NCBI GenBank assembly: GCA_004519485.1
Contig: CP038109.1
Span: forward strand, 210,001-274,000
Source of the DNA: Nannochloropsis oceanica
Taxonomy: Eukaryota; Sar; Eustigmatophyceae; Eustigmatales; Monodopsidaceae
Direction of reading: 5' to 3'
DNA: 64,000 bases
The translations under genes were made by a program, and so were the position numbers. The notes below the pieces were generated by a model. That model saw only the letters and a list, made by a program, of their open reading frames with translations, was not told where the DNA came from and did no database searches. This document shows positions 1 to 11,159 of this stretch, piece after piece (the stretch's first letter is position 1; every line of letters begins with the position of its first letter).

Positions 1-1655
1 TGTGGGTGGCTGGGTATTGCCTCCTCGCACGTTTGTCGGGCTGATGATTGCTCCGGCGTCAATTGAGGACATGTACTGCTCCTCCTGGTGCAGCGCTGCC
101 TCTGGGGCCTGCTCCTTCTCCTCTTCCGTTGGTGCCATGGGTGCTTGTGCCTCCCCTGCAATTGTCTTAACACTCTCTCCAAACTCCCCAAATAAGATAT
201 CTACGTCATCTCCCTCTTCTTGCTCTTCTTCGTCACCTTTCTCTTCCTCATCCCCTTCCTTCTCTGCTTCCCTACTGTCTCCCGATGTTTCTCCCGCGCC
301 TTGCCTCTCGCAGTCTTTCGATGTACTGCAATCGACATCTTCTTCGAGCCCCCCCCCATATCCTTTCTCTTCCGGTTCTTGTTGCTGCTCCTGATAAATT
401 TTCGTGCCCCACTCCCCGCCTTCAGCTCGAGCCTTTTTTTCATCACTTACCATTTGCTCAGCAATATCTCCCTCTTTCTCCCCCTTCGCCTGCTGCTCCT
501 TTTCCTTCCCTACCCTTCCGCATACGTCCTTCTGCTGTCTCTTGTCAAGGATGACAGGAGAGTGTGAGGACAACCTATGCGACTCCGGCAGCCCCTTATT
601 TCTCGTGGAGGGAGGGGAGGAGGGCGCTGATGACGAAGGTATTATCAACGCGGGCTCAGCGTCGGGGGCGGGAAGAAGTTGGATAGGAGCCGAAGTTTTT
701 GCAATTATTACGACTTCTGCTACATCTGCTGATACGGCTTTTACCACTACTGCTGCTGCTGCTGCTGGTGGTGGTGGTGGTCCGGCTGCTTGATAATCCA
801 TATGAACCCTATCCCCGATAACGCTCGAGCCCGAAGCTGGGCCGACTGACTTTTTGTTGTGGTGCAACTGCTGCTGCTGCTCTTGTTGTCGTTGTTGCTG
901 TTGTTGCTGTTGCCAATTGCCCTTGCCCTCGGCAGCAGCCTTAATGTACGCCTGCTCCTGTTGCAGGCGCTTCTCCTCCTTCCTAACCAGAGCCCGCCGC
1001 CGTTCCTCCTCCTTGCTTGAGACCTTCGTCCATCCACCCTCCACGCCCTCGTCCTTCTTCAAACCCTGCATCTCCTTCTCGTCGTCGTCGTCGTCCTTCT
1101 CCTCATCTATCTTCAGCACTCTCCTCCTCCCTCCCTCCGTCTCAGGCGCGATCGCCTGCTCTTTCTGTCGTTGCTGCTTGGAGGCGCTCGACACAGGTTG
1201 ATGCGGTAGTTGCTCTTGCTTCAAGGAGCGGATGGAGGTGGAGGAAGAGGAAGAGGGGGAATCCACAAGTTCGTGTGGTCCTGCGCGAGCGGGCATCACC
1301 TCCTTCCGGCCCTTCTTCCCCTGACCTTGGGGACTCTTGTCCTCCGACCTTCGTCCTTCTGCCTCAACATCAGCCCTGATGCGGCTGGTGCTGCAGGTAC
1401 TGTAGCTGCTATTCCTGCTGCTAGGAATATTGTTACTGCTTGTGACGACAAGCACTCCCTCCCCCTTCCTAACTGGTAGTGGCTGCACACGAGACGAGCT
1501 TAGATTTTTGGTCGCGCTGCTGCTGCTGCTGCTACTACTACTGCTGCTGCCGCTATTGGTGCTGCTTGGTAGCACCGTGAATGTTGCAGAGTGGGCGATA
1601 TCGACTGAAGCCGGCGGGAGCTTACTCTTTGTGCTGTTCTTGGCACCCCGCCGCC

Positions 1656-1715
<60 letters not shown>

Positions 1716-2734
1716 TGCACGCCTTCTCCTCCTCAACCGAGAGCTCCCGTTCCATCAAGACAGCCTGCCAGTCCCCATAGGCATTGCCCAGCTTCTGGAG
1801 AAGGAGCCGGGCGAGGAGGAGTTTCAGCTTGGCAGTAGCATCCGAGCCCTCTCCACACAGCGCTCTCGTGACGATGGCCCGGCGCGACAGGCCAACCTTC
1901 AAAAAAGCCTGATGCTCTCGGACTAAGCGCATACGCTGCATCATATGCCGCACCGCCAAAACCCGGAAGCGAAGACATTGCTCCAACTGCTGCAGCTGTG
2001 CAGCTTGTAACAGGTTGTGCATCTCTGCCACTGCCTTCCCCTCGGCCGTGGTAGGACCTGACTTGCACGCCCCGTCCGCCCCCCCGTCCAGTAACAAGAG
2101 CTGGTCCATCGCAGCGCTGGCGCTACCGTGCACACTCTCCTTAACCTGCAGCTGCTTTCGCACACCACCGCCGCCATTGCTCCCGCCTGCGGCAGCTGCG
2201 GCTGCCTCGTTGCGGAGGCGTAGGCGCATTTTTTCTTCGTGGTTGGCTGCGTTCACTTCTTCCAAGCGCTTCTGACTAAGCGTTACCTGAAATTTATACC
2301 CCTCTCGGTGCGATTCCCACTCAGCTGCAAAGTCTAATTGGCGTTGACGGAGAGCCTCAGCCATGTGCAAGGACTGGGGGAACCGATCCACGGCCAGCTC
2401 GGAGGCAAATGCTGCCGAGGTGGCCTCGAAAAGCCCTTGGAGACGAGCCTCCCATTCCGTGACCGCGCCCCGCAGCTCCGTCTCGTGCTCCTGCGCCTCC
2501 TGCACAATATCGGTCCGATTGGCCTTTGGCTGTGTCCCCGCAAGCAGACACACGCGCAATCCAAAGCACTTCTCCTCCTTCTTTTCCGCCGGTGCCCACG
2601 CTTCCCCCGCAAAGAAGCCCATCGGATCCTGTCCTAGATGCATGTACCGCTCCAACAACGCTCGCGTCCTCCGCACCAGCAGCTCTAGATCCACGACCCC
2701 AGTCCTTACATAATGCATGGACGTTTTGCTGCTA

Positions 2735-2765
<31 letters not shown>

Positions 2766-4476
2766 CGCTGGCTGGCTGCGGTGGCTGCTGTGGTAAGAGG
2801 CGACGGGCAACGGCTTCGTGGAGACGCAACACGATACGGCGTTTCTCTTGTAGGTGCTTGGCGGCGAGATGACGGATTTCCAGGGGAGGAGGGTAATTAA
2901 TGATGATGAAGAGCTCTTGGGTGCGCATAGTGGGGAGTAGCTTGAGCATGTTCTTCTTGCCCTCAATGTGGACCTCCATGAGTTCCTCCATCGCGTGCTC
3001 GTACTGTGCATATACGTCCTTGATCAGCACCCGGAGCACCTCACGGCTCTCAGCCGGTACAAGCATCAGGCATGCCTCTAGTCGGAGCAGCGCACGGACA
3101 AGAGCCGTCAGGACTAGCAACCATTGGGTAAGGTGGGTCTCTTGCGCCTGCAGCAGTGCGGGAAGCTTGGTGTTGTTGTTCTGCGCTTGGTACTCATGGA
3201 GGGACTTGTAATCGCTAGCGCCCTCCACTTTCAATGCGACTCCCCGCGCCTCAGCACCGCCGCCGCCGGTGCTGCTGCTGGTCAGGGTGGATAGTTCAAT
3301 GAGGCTGTCGGTGGCCGCGCCTAGCTCCATTAAGACTCGGTGGTGTTCCACCAACGCGGCCAGCTTCTCCCTCAACCAGCTCCCTGGTGTCTGTCCGCCC
3401 TGGCCTTCCTCCTTCTCGTCGCCCCCTCGCTGACCTAGAGCGGTCATGCGCCGCATCAGCAGCTCACTGTCCTGGTCTCGCTGCAGCTGTTGATGCTGTT
3501 GCTGTTGTCGTTGCAAGCGGTCGCTTTTACTTGTCTCCTTCTCGTCTTCGTCCTCGCCCTCCTTCTCGTCTTCCTCTACGTACCGAAGTTCTTCTTCATC
3601 CTTCTTGGCCTTCCTCTTTTTCTTTTTTTTACACTTGTTACTCTTAATTTTGTTACTCTCATTCTTGGCCGCCTCCCCATCTCCCGGCAGCAGGGCCCAG
3701 GCAAATGCAGACCCCTTGGACGTCACTTCGGCATCGTTGCTCTTCTCTCCCCCCCCGCTCGAAACGCCAACCTCTGGCTCCAAAAGTGCCACCAAACGTT
3801 CACTACTCGACAAGGAAAGGGACTCGGAGGTGGCCGCGCTCGCCTTCACCAGCGCTTTGAGTTGCTCGAGTTGAGCCATGCTCATGGTTCCTCCCACAGG
3901 ACCTAACCTCCGCCTTGGCTTTTTATCCCAACTGTTCCCGTCCTCCCCATTCCGCATCTCATCCTTCTTGTCACCATGGGCCTTGGGCTCTTTGCCTTGA
4001 CGATGTTTGCTCGACTTCCCCTTTGCCCCGTCCTTCTTTTCATCCGCAATTTCGCTGCTGCTGCTGCTGCTGTCCCCTACCACCCTAGTCACTTTCACCG
4101 AGGGGCATATAGAGGTTGTTTTGGCCATCAAACACCGGTCGATTGCCTCCTCCAGTTGTCTTCGACATGAACTGCAAGCCAAGCGCGCCGCCTCGGCCCG
4201 TAGGTCGTCGCTGGAGCACTCCATATGTCCCTTCGAAGCCACCTCGGCCAAAAAGGCGTTCAGCTGTTTCTTGTGCAACACATTTTCCCATGGGCATTCC
4301 GGTACCCCGCCTCGATAGAGCAGGTGCTGCGTGTTGTGCGTTGGGTCACAGCCCATGTCCCAGCCCAGGTCCAGCAGGCGCTTCGTCGCCGCGTCCGTCA
4401 GGACCTCGGCACGATGCCCCTTCTTGGTCAGCACTCCTCCTCCCGCCCCCCCCCCCGCACCCGAGGACGCCGACAT
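1..4476 (-). CDS. Very large Gln/Ser/Glu-rich protein, 3' end outside the window
   Basis: A single frame stays open on the minus strand from an ATG at 4476 to base 1, 1492 codons with no stop; I checked it triplet by triplet. The C-terminus lies outside the window. Residues 1-110 are compact and Cys-containing (a CSSC pair near residue 96) and look folded. A basic KKKKKRK stretch near residue 279 could be a nuclear signal. About residues 330-850 are helical and Leu/Glu/Arg-rich, suggesting coiled coil. After that comes low complexity: a pure run of 19 Gln (about residues 922-940), Ser runs, an Asp5 run, further Gln runs and an acidic tail. I do not recognise the family. Composition suggests a nuclear or scaffold protein, but this is a guess. 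No intron is needed to keep the frame open. The reading frame is very likely real because it is far longer than chance allows at this base composition. Confidence 0.8.
1657..1713 (-). repeat. Pure CAG/CTG trinucleotide repeat, 19 units
   Basis: Nineteen uninterrupted CTG triplets on the plus strand read as 19 Gln codons in the large minus-strand gene. All 19 codons are CAG, with no CAA, which suggests recent repeat expansion rather than selection for glutamine alone. Shorter CAG or AGC runs occur elsewhere in the same gene (around 727-760, 862-915 and 2727-2760). Confidence 0.95.
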
Positions 4477-5749
4477 TCTTCTTTACTCCTGAGACTGCTA
4501 ATAATGGTACGATGAAAAAGCTCTTGTTCGGTAGTCGCGGTAAACATCAATTCATGCCGTCTCCGGGAGGCAAGTAAGGGGAAAGAAAGAATCTAATCTC
4601 TGTGGCCAGCAAGGATGTATGCGCCTTCATAAGGAAAAGCCAGGCCAGCGTGTCCCACCTAAGAAATGTATACATGTGAAAGTGTGTGAGTTATCCGTCG
4701 AGGATGAGCTGCCGGGAAGGGCACAGGGTGATCTTCATCTTCCCGGATACGATTGTGGCTTATGAGATAGGAAGAAGACGGTGTTAGCGCTTCAACCTCC
4801 AGCTTGATTTATTGCGTGTATTGGTGTATTGTGTGGTATTTCCATGTAGCCATCGAAAAAGAATTCAAAATGCGCATATTTCCTTACGCTGGGACCAAGC
4901 TGAGGGTATATATATGCCTGTATGCCCCTGGCCCCTCGAATGCGGACTTCTGTTCACATACAACATATGAACTCGTAATATGTCTCTGGCGCGCGTGTAC
5001 CCCCCCGCTAGAGGGCGCTAGCAGCAAGAAACTAACAAGCCAACGCCAAGAAAAGCCCACTCGAATTTGTTTCGTGGCCTATGAGACAGCCTGTGCTATC
5101 TAGTAGTCACCACCTTGTGCAACCTCTGATGTTGTCTTCATACAGATTGAGAGTGAATTCCCAGGGCACCTCACTCCTCCCGAAGAAAAGGAAATAGTTT
5201 CAACAAGGACATCGTGTATTTTCCGTCTTTGTTGTGCGCCCTCCTCCCTCAGAAATTCTCGCAGATTTAGGAATAAAGGCCAAGATAGAGAAGAGGAAAA
5301 GATTCAGGGGAGGAGGGAGAAAGGAAAAAGGGTATGGCGCAAGAGGGTAAGATCGCTCGAGGAACGAGGAAAGACAGATGCTGGGATGTATACTGAGTGG
5401 ACTTTGTCACGGGCTGAGGAATCTTCGACCCCAAAGTATGGAGAGAAATTGGATTTGATCAGGCGAGGAGAATGGGTAGGAAGTCGAACGGAAAGTGCGT
5501 GCTTTTTTAGAGGCCAAAGAAGGACAATCCAAATTTGCCGGGTGAAGCGTTGTATTCCCATTATGCCTCCCCTCTTAAACATCCCCCGTTAAGGAAAGGA
5601 GACGAAATATCGTCCGATTAAATAGCTTTGTCACTGTCTTCCTCCAACACTTGATTATCAACAATCGTCTCTACTCTCTTCTACTGGCTTCTTCATTTAT
5701 CTAACCTTTTATGTGGCCTGTAAACGTTCTGCTGTTCCCCCCTCTTATG
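4477..5749. other. Intergenic region, no supported gene
   Basis: This 1.27-kb stretch lies between the start of the large minus-strand gene and the end of the PEX14-like gene. It should hold the promoter of the large gene and the 3' untranslated region of the PEX14-like gene. Only short frames without family resemblance or sensible composition are present. Confidence 0.6.
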
Positions 5750-6358
5750 CTATCCCCTTACGACTGCCATCAAATTAACCATATTTCGTTTACCCGTTTG
5801 CTCAACCAAGAAGCGCATGGGTGGGGCATGGGCATCTACCCAGCAATCCAAAGCTTTGTGGACCTCCTCCTCGCACCTCGCCAGTCCTTTCACAGATAGA
5901 TAAATGACAGCAACGTCTGCCTTGTCTCGTGGTGACGGTGCGGATGCAAGCAAAGTATTGAAACGTGCCAATAATGTATTCAACTGAGCTTGCGGAGTGA
6001 TAATGCCGTCATCAGGTCCGCTTGCGAGTGAGACGAAGGAGATGCTCCCACCTCCGAGCATCACACGCGTACTGAATTTGGCCCCTGGCTCTGTGACGTG
6101 GCCAATAGTCGTGAGGGGCACGGCTAGTGCTGTAGCTCCACCAAAGGTCTGATGCCCATCATTAGACGTTGAACTCGTCGATCGCCTCACATTTTCCGCT
6201 TGGCGCGTGGCCTCAACAATTTCGTCTTTTGTGAACCCCTTCCCGATCAAAAAGGCCATTCTGGTATCGTCCGAGGACTGCTGAACTCGTTCCAGGGCCA
6301 GGAAAGCTACCGCGCGACTCAGGTCTTTAGTGCTTCGTTTGGGAGAGGCGCTGCTCAT
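5750..6358 (-). CDS. Short protein with PEX14-like N-terminal domain
   Basis: The product is about 202 residues if translation starts at the ATG at 6358; the frame stays open upstream to an ATG at 6466, but those extra 36 residues are unlike the family. Residues 10-50 resemble the PEX14 N-terminal domain, which binds WxxxF/Y motifs of PEX5 and PEX19: a first helix with AVAFLALERVQQS, then FLIGKGFTKDEI, equivalent to the family's FLxxKGLTxEEI. I see neither the membrane segment nor the coiled coil that full PEX14 (usually 350-500 residues) has. The last 85 residues form an unrecognised helical region, around LNTLLARFNTLL and DKADVAVIYLSVKG. It could be a paralogue acting as a soluble peroxisome-import accessory, or an unrelated protein using the same three-helix fold. 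The domain match is from memory of the family. Confidence 0.6.
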   Translation of the reverse strand: MSSASPKRSTKDLSRAVAFLALERVQQSSDDTRMAFLIGKGFTKDEIVEATRQAENVRRSTSSTSNDGHQTFGGATALAVPLTTIGHVTEPGAKFSTRVMLGGGSISFVSLASGPDDGIITPQAQLNTLLARFNTLLASAPSPRDKADVAVIYLSVKGLARCEEEVHKALDCWVDAHAPPMRFLVEQTGKRNMVNLMAVVRG

Positions 6359-6754
6359 TGTAAACCTGCGTACATGTAGGGGGAGGTTCGGGATGCGTAA
6401 ATCTCGACATGAAAATATACCACCACCATCGAGCAAGAATAAAGCAATGGATTTTCTGGTGTGCATAGATATTGGGTCGAAAAATACCTAGCATATCTCA
6501 CACAAGCCGATTGAAGTGTTGCGACCTTCGCCGCCACCCTCGCTCTTCAGGAAGCCCGCTATAGGATGGTATGGTAAGGCCTCGGAGGCAGTCAGAATAC
6601 AGGACGGCGAGGCTAAGTGTTTGAAGAGGTGGGATGAGATTCCTCAGGCGCCTGTAAGAGGCTTTGAGGCGCTTGTAAGGCATTGGTCTACCAAAATGTC
6701 TCCGTAAACTTGAGTTTTTGCCGAGGGCTTGATCCCCAGCAGAAAGACTTAGAG
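6359..6754. promoter_or_regulatory. Divergent intergenic region between PEX14-like gene and the next plus-strand gene
   Basis: About 400 bases separate the two divergent starts, so the region must hold both promoters unless the plus-strand gene starts further downstream (7025 or 7043). I see no clear TATA box or other recognisable motif. Confidence 0.4.
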
Positions 6755-9243
6755 ATGGCAAATGCTGGCAGACAGGCAGGCTCTTTTGTTTCCGCCCCGT
6801 TGCAGAACGGGCTGGCGTTACTAATGTTGCCTGAAAATAACGTGAGTTTTCCAGGAGGGCGTGGGTTACTTGACGAATGCACACTTTCTCATGTGCCTCG
6901 CTCTCTCGTCATCACGACGGTCGCCGATTTTTCTCCCGCCACACTGTGGCAGCCACTAGCAAACTCAATCCTGCAATCTTCCAAGACTCACAACTCATGC
7001 ATAGCACACTCGTCGCAGCTAGTGATGCAAGATGATACGGCCATGGCACGGCCAGCAAATAGGACGCGAAGCAAACAGGCTGGTTTCACGGCCCTGTCGC
7101 CAGCCCACCAACAACACACCATCACCGCGCAAGAAGAGGAGAAGTCGCCGCAAAGTATTGTAGAAAAGAGTAGCGAGGCCGCTGGGCATGCGATTGCCTC
7201 AACCATCAACAATAAAAAACATTGTAGGGAGGAGATAAGCGGAGTAGAGGCTGCGCCAGGACTGCGCCGGCGTACTACGCGGGGGGGGGGCAGCAGCAGC
7301 GCCCCCACGGCAAGCAGTAGCAGTGGCAACGGCCCTTTGACCATCAAACAGGAGGGACAAAAATCATATAACTCACGAGAAGGAGTACAAGTTGAAGTAC
7401 CGGTAGTGCCGATCGTGAAGGAAGAGAGGCCTGGCCGGGCAGCGGCAGCGTTTGCAAAACTGACCTCCCGCAGCAGCAGTACCAGCATCGCAAATACGGG
7501 AGATGCCGGCGGTGGCAATAATTCGGCAGGCGGCCAATCTAGTGCCACTTATGACATAAATGCCAAAAAAAGTACATACAAAAAAAGTCACTATGTGTCG
7601 GAGGCACCCAAGCGTCTCGAACTTGTGGCGGATCGACATTCAAAGGGCACCTTGCTCAACGCGACCATTCGGATCAAAAACCCTGACGTGCGAACGAAGG
7701 CTTTTGGGTGGTCTCACCGTGGGGACAATTTTTTTGCTTTGGCCCTCATGAGCGTCAAGGGCGAAAGGATCCTGCCCGAGCTTTATAAAGACGTGCCGCT
7801 TCGCTATCGCATTGCTGCCCTCGCGAGTAAACTGGACAGTAAGGGAGAGGAGATCAACACGGAAGAGGTATTTGTTTTACAATTCCACAGCCACCATTAC
7901 CACAATCTATTAGACTCACGGAATTATCCCCACCCCCTTCTCGCTCTTTCCCTTTCTTCCTCATTCCGTTGTAGGTGCTGTACGACGAGGCAGGCCAGTC
8001 TACTGTCGGCGGACTTTTCTACTTCCGAGTCCCGCAGTTCAAGACTCCCGGCCGTTATTCCATCTCATTCCGGTTTTCAAGAGAGGCTCCATCCGCCTTT
8101 CGCAAGATTGATCCCGTCTCACAGATCGTGTTGGTGGTGCCGATTGACGGGTCTGCTAGCAGCAGCAGCACAAGCAACAGCAGCAACAACAACAATGAAA
8201 ACAACGTCAAAAACAACAACAACGACAACAACAACAACAGGGAGAAAAAATCCAACACCAATCAAGAGGAAGCAGGTCCACAGACCTTTGGTCTGGGAGA
8301 CCTGACGGATTCTACAGAAAAAGCACGGAGTCTACGTAGTCAAGAAAGGAATCTCGGTGGCAGCAGCATGGCCTTCTCTGCAGCGTTACTAGGTGAGGGA
8401 GGAGGATCCAGAGATTGTTTCTCGGTCGATTGTGCTGCAGGAACTGGAGGGAACGCAGGCAGTAAACGACAGCAGAGTCTTGAGGGGAGATTTGCATCGC
8501 ATGTGATGCAGAGCCCGGTGTTCGGGCTGTCTTTGAGAGATGTAGAGCAGAGAGGCCGGCTTGTGTCGTTGATTATCCCAGCGGGATTGCGATTGCGGTT
8601 GGCTGAAGATTGGTATGCCGTAACGAGGAAACGATATTTAACAGGGAACATTCCTCGAGGACTGACTGGTTGCAGTGGTGATGCTGATGACGGAGAAAGA
8701 GGTGTAAAGCAGCGACGAGAACTGCGCCAACTACCTAACGTGAAGGAGGTAATTTGGGGATACGAGAAAACTCTCCCTTCATCCTCACCTGTATCTTTGT
8801 CCTCGTCTGATGCGAAGGGATCAAATGGACCTATGGGCGAACGCCTTTGCACCTTGTTTGATGGGGCGCTAGGCAATTTGCTTCTGTATCGATTTGAAAT
8901 GAATCAGTATCTGGCCCTATTGGAAGGATTAAAAGAATCGAAAAGACCTCCCCACCAAGTGTGGGGTGCTGAGCACCTTCTCCGTTTGCTTGCTATAACC
9001 CCCCGTCTTTTGGCATCTGAGAGCAGAGGTGGCAGCAAAATCAGCACGGACGATGATAAGGATTTGGAGGGAGAGTTTTCAAAGGAGGACGGGGAGAGTG
9101 CCTCGATAGTTGAGCAGGCGGAGGAAGCACGATTCTATATACAGGGGCTACTGAATCATTTGGCGGAGCACCAGGACACACTATTTGCGCCCTATGAAGA
9201 GCAACCTCGTGCCTTTGGGCTCGATGTGGCGCATAGCATTTGA
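6755..9243 (+). CDS. Unrecognised two-exon protein with a beta-rich central segment
   Basis: I join exon 6755-7867 to 7975-9243 across a GT-AG intron of 107 bases (donor gtattt, acceptor ccgttgtag, phase 0), giving about 793 residues. Read without splicing, the first exon runs into low-complexity sequence and stops. The start is uncertain: in-frame ATGs lie at 6755, 7025 and 7043, and the last two precede the first well-behaved sequence. The N-terminal 300 residues are disordered and Ser/Ala-rich. A conserved-looking segment spans the splice junction (KGTLLNATIRIKNPDVRTKAF, then GGLFYFRVPQFKTPGRYSIS) and reads like an immunoglobulin-type beta sandwich. An Asn/Ser-rich linker follows (AGC and AAC repeats at about 8160-8245), then a helical C-terminal half. 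I cannot name the family. Composition would fit a nuclear regulator, but no function is claimed. Confidence 0.65.
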
Positions 9244-9851
9244 CTTAACTGAGCTTGCCGAAGTCGTCAATAATGGGACATGATATGAGAATATATTAGG
9301 GAGTATTAAATTGTAATGAAAACACACTTTTTACCAATTAGTTAGACTTCAAGGAACGGCAAAGAGAAAGCAAGGGAATTCGACAAGCGAACTTATTTGA
9401 TTCCCCTCAAACCTCCATATGTCTGCTTTCTCTCCTAGTTTTGACTGTCCGCTTTGTAACCCCGAGCACGTTTACACCACGCTTATCCCCTATTATTATC
9501 CATCTAAACCTTCTAAATCTCAATAGAGCCATCAGTACAAACAATCAAATACCGCCTTTGCAGAGAGGAATGAAAATTTAAAGTGGTTCAGGTATTCAAG
9601 CGAAGTAACAATAGAAACCATTCGGTCTGCAGGTAGACGCACCCACGTGATTGATATTATTTTCATGCCCTCTCATCATGCATACACTTGTAGATCTGAA
9701 GCTACGATAAAAGCTTTGATTTATGAGTGCAATCATAATAATACCATCGTGATATCATTTATTCTTTTTTCCCTTTCTTTCTTTTAAGGAAAGTAAATGA
9801 GTACGCCGTACATTTTATCCTATTGGTGCCTTATCCCAAATACACAGCATT
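9244..9851. other. Convergent intergenic region, 3' ends of two genes
   Basis: This AT-richer stretch holds the 3' untranslated regions of the converging genes. No coding frame is supported and I see no repeat. Confidence 0.6.
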
Positions 9852-11159
9852 CTAAATACGCGACCGGGGATGGCGGTAATGTAAAAGTTCACGTGGCAAA
9901 CATGTCTCCACCAGCTCTTCCACGCAATGGATGCCGTACTTATTTGGAGCCCCAGTCTCATTAAGTAAACGAGGATTCAGCTGGTTGTCGGCAAGCAAGT
10001 ATTCCTTGCCCATAAATTTCTGGTGCCAACGGATCATAAAATCGATGGCTGGAGTAGGAAAGTTGCCCAGAAGCTCGACAAGGTTTTTGAGAATAACCAA
10101 ACCGTAAGGGATGTCCTCCCAAAATAGCCGTGAGTTGACCAGTGGTTGAAATCGCCCAGGACTGGATTCTTTTAGCGGTGTGAGGCAAGGAGCGTAACCT
10201 CTATTACTGCTGAAGATTCTCCGAAGCGATGATGTGTCGGTGACGTCGTCACCGTACTGCTTGATAATGCGCTCCCCGATAGGTACGATGAAAGACAGGT
10301 CAAGTTGCGGAAACTGCTGTAAGAGTGCCAGCTTTATCTGCTGCAGCTCGTTGTCTAGCACGGCAAGCCACTCGGCCGAATACTCGTCCATGCCTTTGTA
10401 GAGTGTCAGGCCGCCTCGGGCCTCTAGCTCTGCCCGTGTATAAGTCCGCTGGCCATCCCAATCCCGAAAGACGCCGTGATACCGTGCCGGATGGATAATT
10501 TGGTTGGAGGGGGTCAGGGTCAGGTTCAAAAAGTTCGGGAGCGTCTCGCAGGGTATGTCAAACATGCCCTCCAATTCCCCTGCTGTGGTCTCACGAGCCT
10601 CAACAGGATAGGTAGCCACCCACAACTGCTTTTTGGGACCAAGAATGCGAGCAGAGTGACCGTACTTGGTAGCTTTGCATATCCACGGGATGTTTTGCAG
10701 GCCGAACATGACGCCTATGCGCTTGAATCGCTCAGGCCCGAACGCATGCTTCACTGCCCAGTCAAATCCGCCTTGCGCAAACAAGGCTCCCAATGTTGTC
10801 CCAAAGTCTAGGTGCGGTGCTATCTTGGCCAGTAAGGCCGGGTGGGCGTTCGCAGGCGCGGCAATGATAATGTATTCGGAGCCGGAAACGACGTCAGCGG
10901 CATCGTCACTTACCCGCTGCAGTGGACCTACAAACGGGCCCTTCTCCTCCCATGAAGAGCCCTCGGTGCTCACGTTGATTTGTGACGCCCAGTCTTGCGG
11001 TCTTCGTGTCAAGACATTCACCTTGATGCCCTTCCAGGCGAAATACCCTGCACACACATGAGCGCCGTTCCCCCCCCCGCATACGGTGACCTGCCGCGGC
11101 AGCCGCGGACTAGAGCCACCCGGAGCCCTGATGCGCTCCTCCATTTGCTGTTTGAGCAT
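9852..11159 (-). CDS. NAD(P)-dependent opine/octopine dehydrogenase-family protein
   Basis: One exon encodes 435 residues from an ATG at 11159. Residues 21-37 (QVTVCGGGNGAHVCAGY) form a Rossmann dinucleotide fold with the family's GGGNGAH loop. The region after about residue 190 (EARETTAGELEGMFDIPCETLPNFL) matches the Octopine_DH catalytic domain, including NLTLTPSNQIIHPARYHGVF with its conserved His residues. Members reduce an imine formed between an amino acid and a keto acid; the substrates here cannot be read from the sequence. Length fits the family (about 360-440). There is no obvious targeting peptide: the N-terminus is short and mixed-charge, so the cytosol is likely. Related genes occur in bacteria and in scattered algae and invertebrates, so its history could involve transfer, which needs a tree to judge. 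Confidence 0.88.
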   Translation of the reverse strand: MLKQQMEERIRAPGGSSPRLPRQVTVCGGGNGAHVCAGYFAWKGIKVNVLTRRPQDWASQINVSTEGSSWEEKGPFVGPLQRVSDDAADVVSGSEYIIIAAPANAHPALLAKIAPHLDFGTTLGALFAQGGFDWAVKHAFGPERFKRIGVMFGLQNIPWICKATKYGHSARILGPKKQLWVATYPVEARETTAGELEGMFDIPCETLPNFLNLTLTPSNQIIHPARYHGVFRDWDGQRTYTRAELEARGGLTLYKGMDEYSAEWLAVLDNELQQIKLALLQQFPQLDLSFIVPIGERIIKQYGDDVTDTSSLRRIFSSNRGYAPCLTPLKESSPGRFQPLVNSRLFWEDIPYGLVILKNLVELLGNFPTPAIDFMIRWHQKFMGKEYLLADNQLNPRLLNETGAPNKYGIHCVEELVETCLPRELLHYRHPRSRI

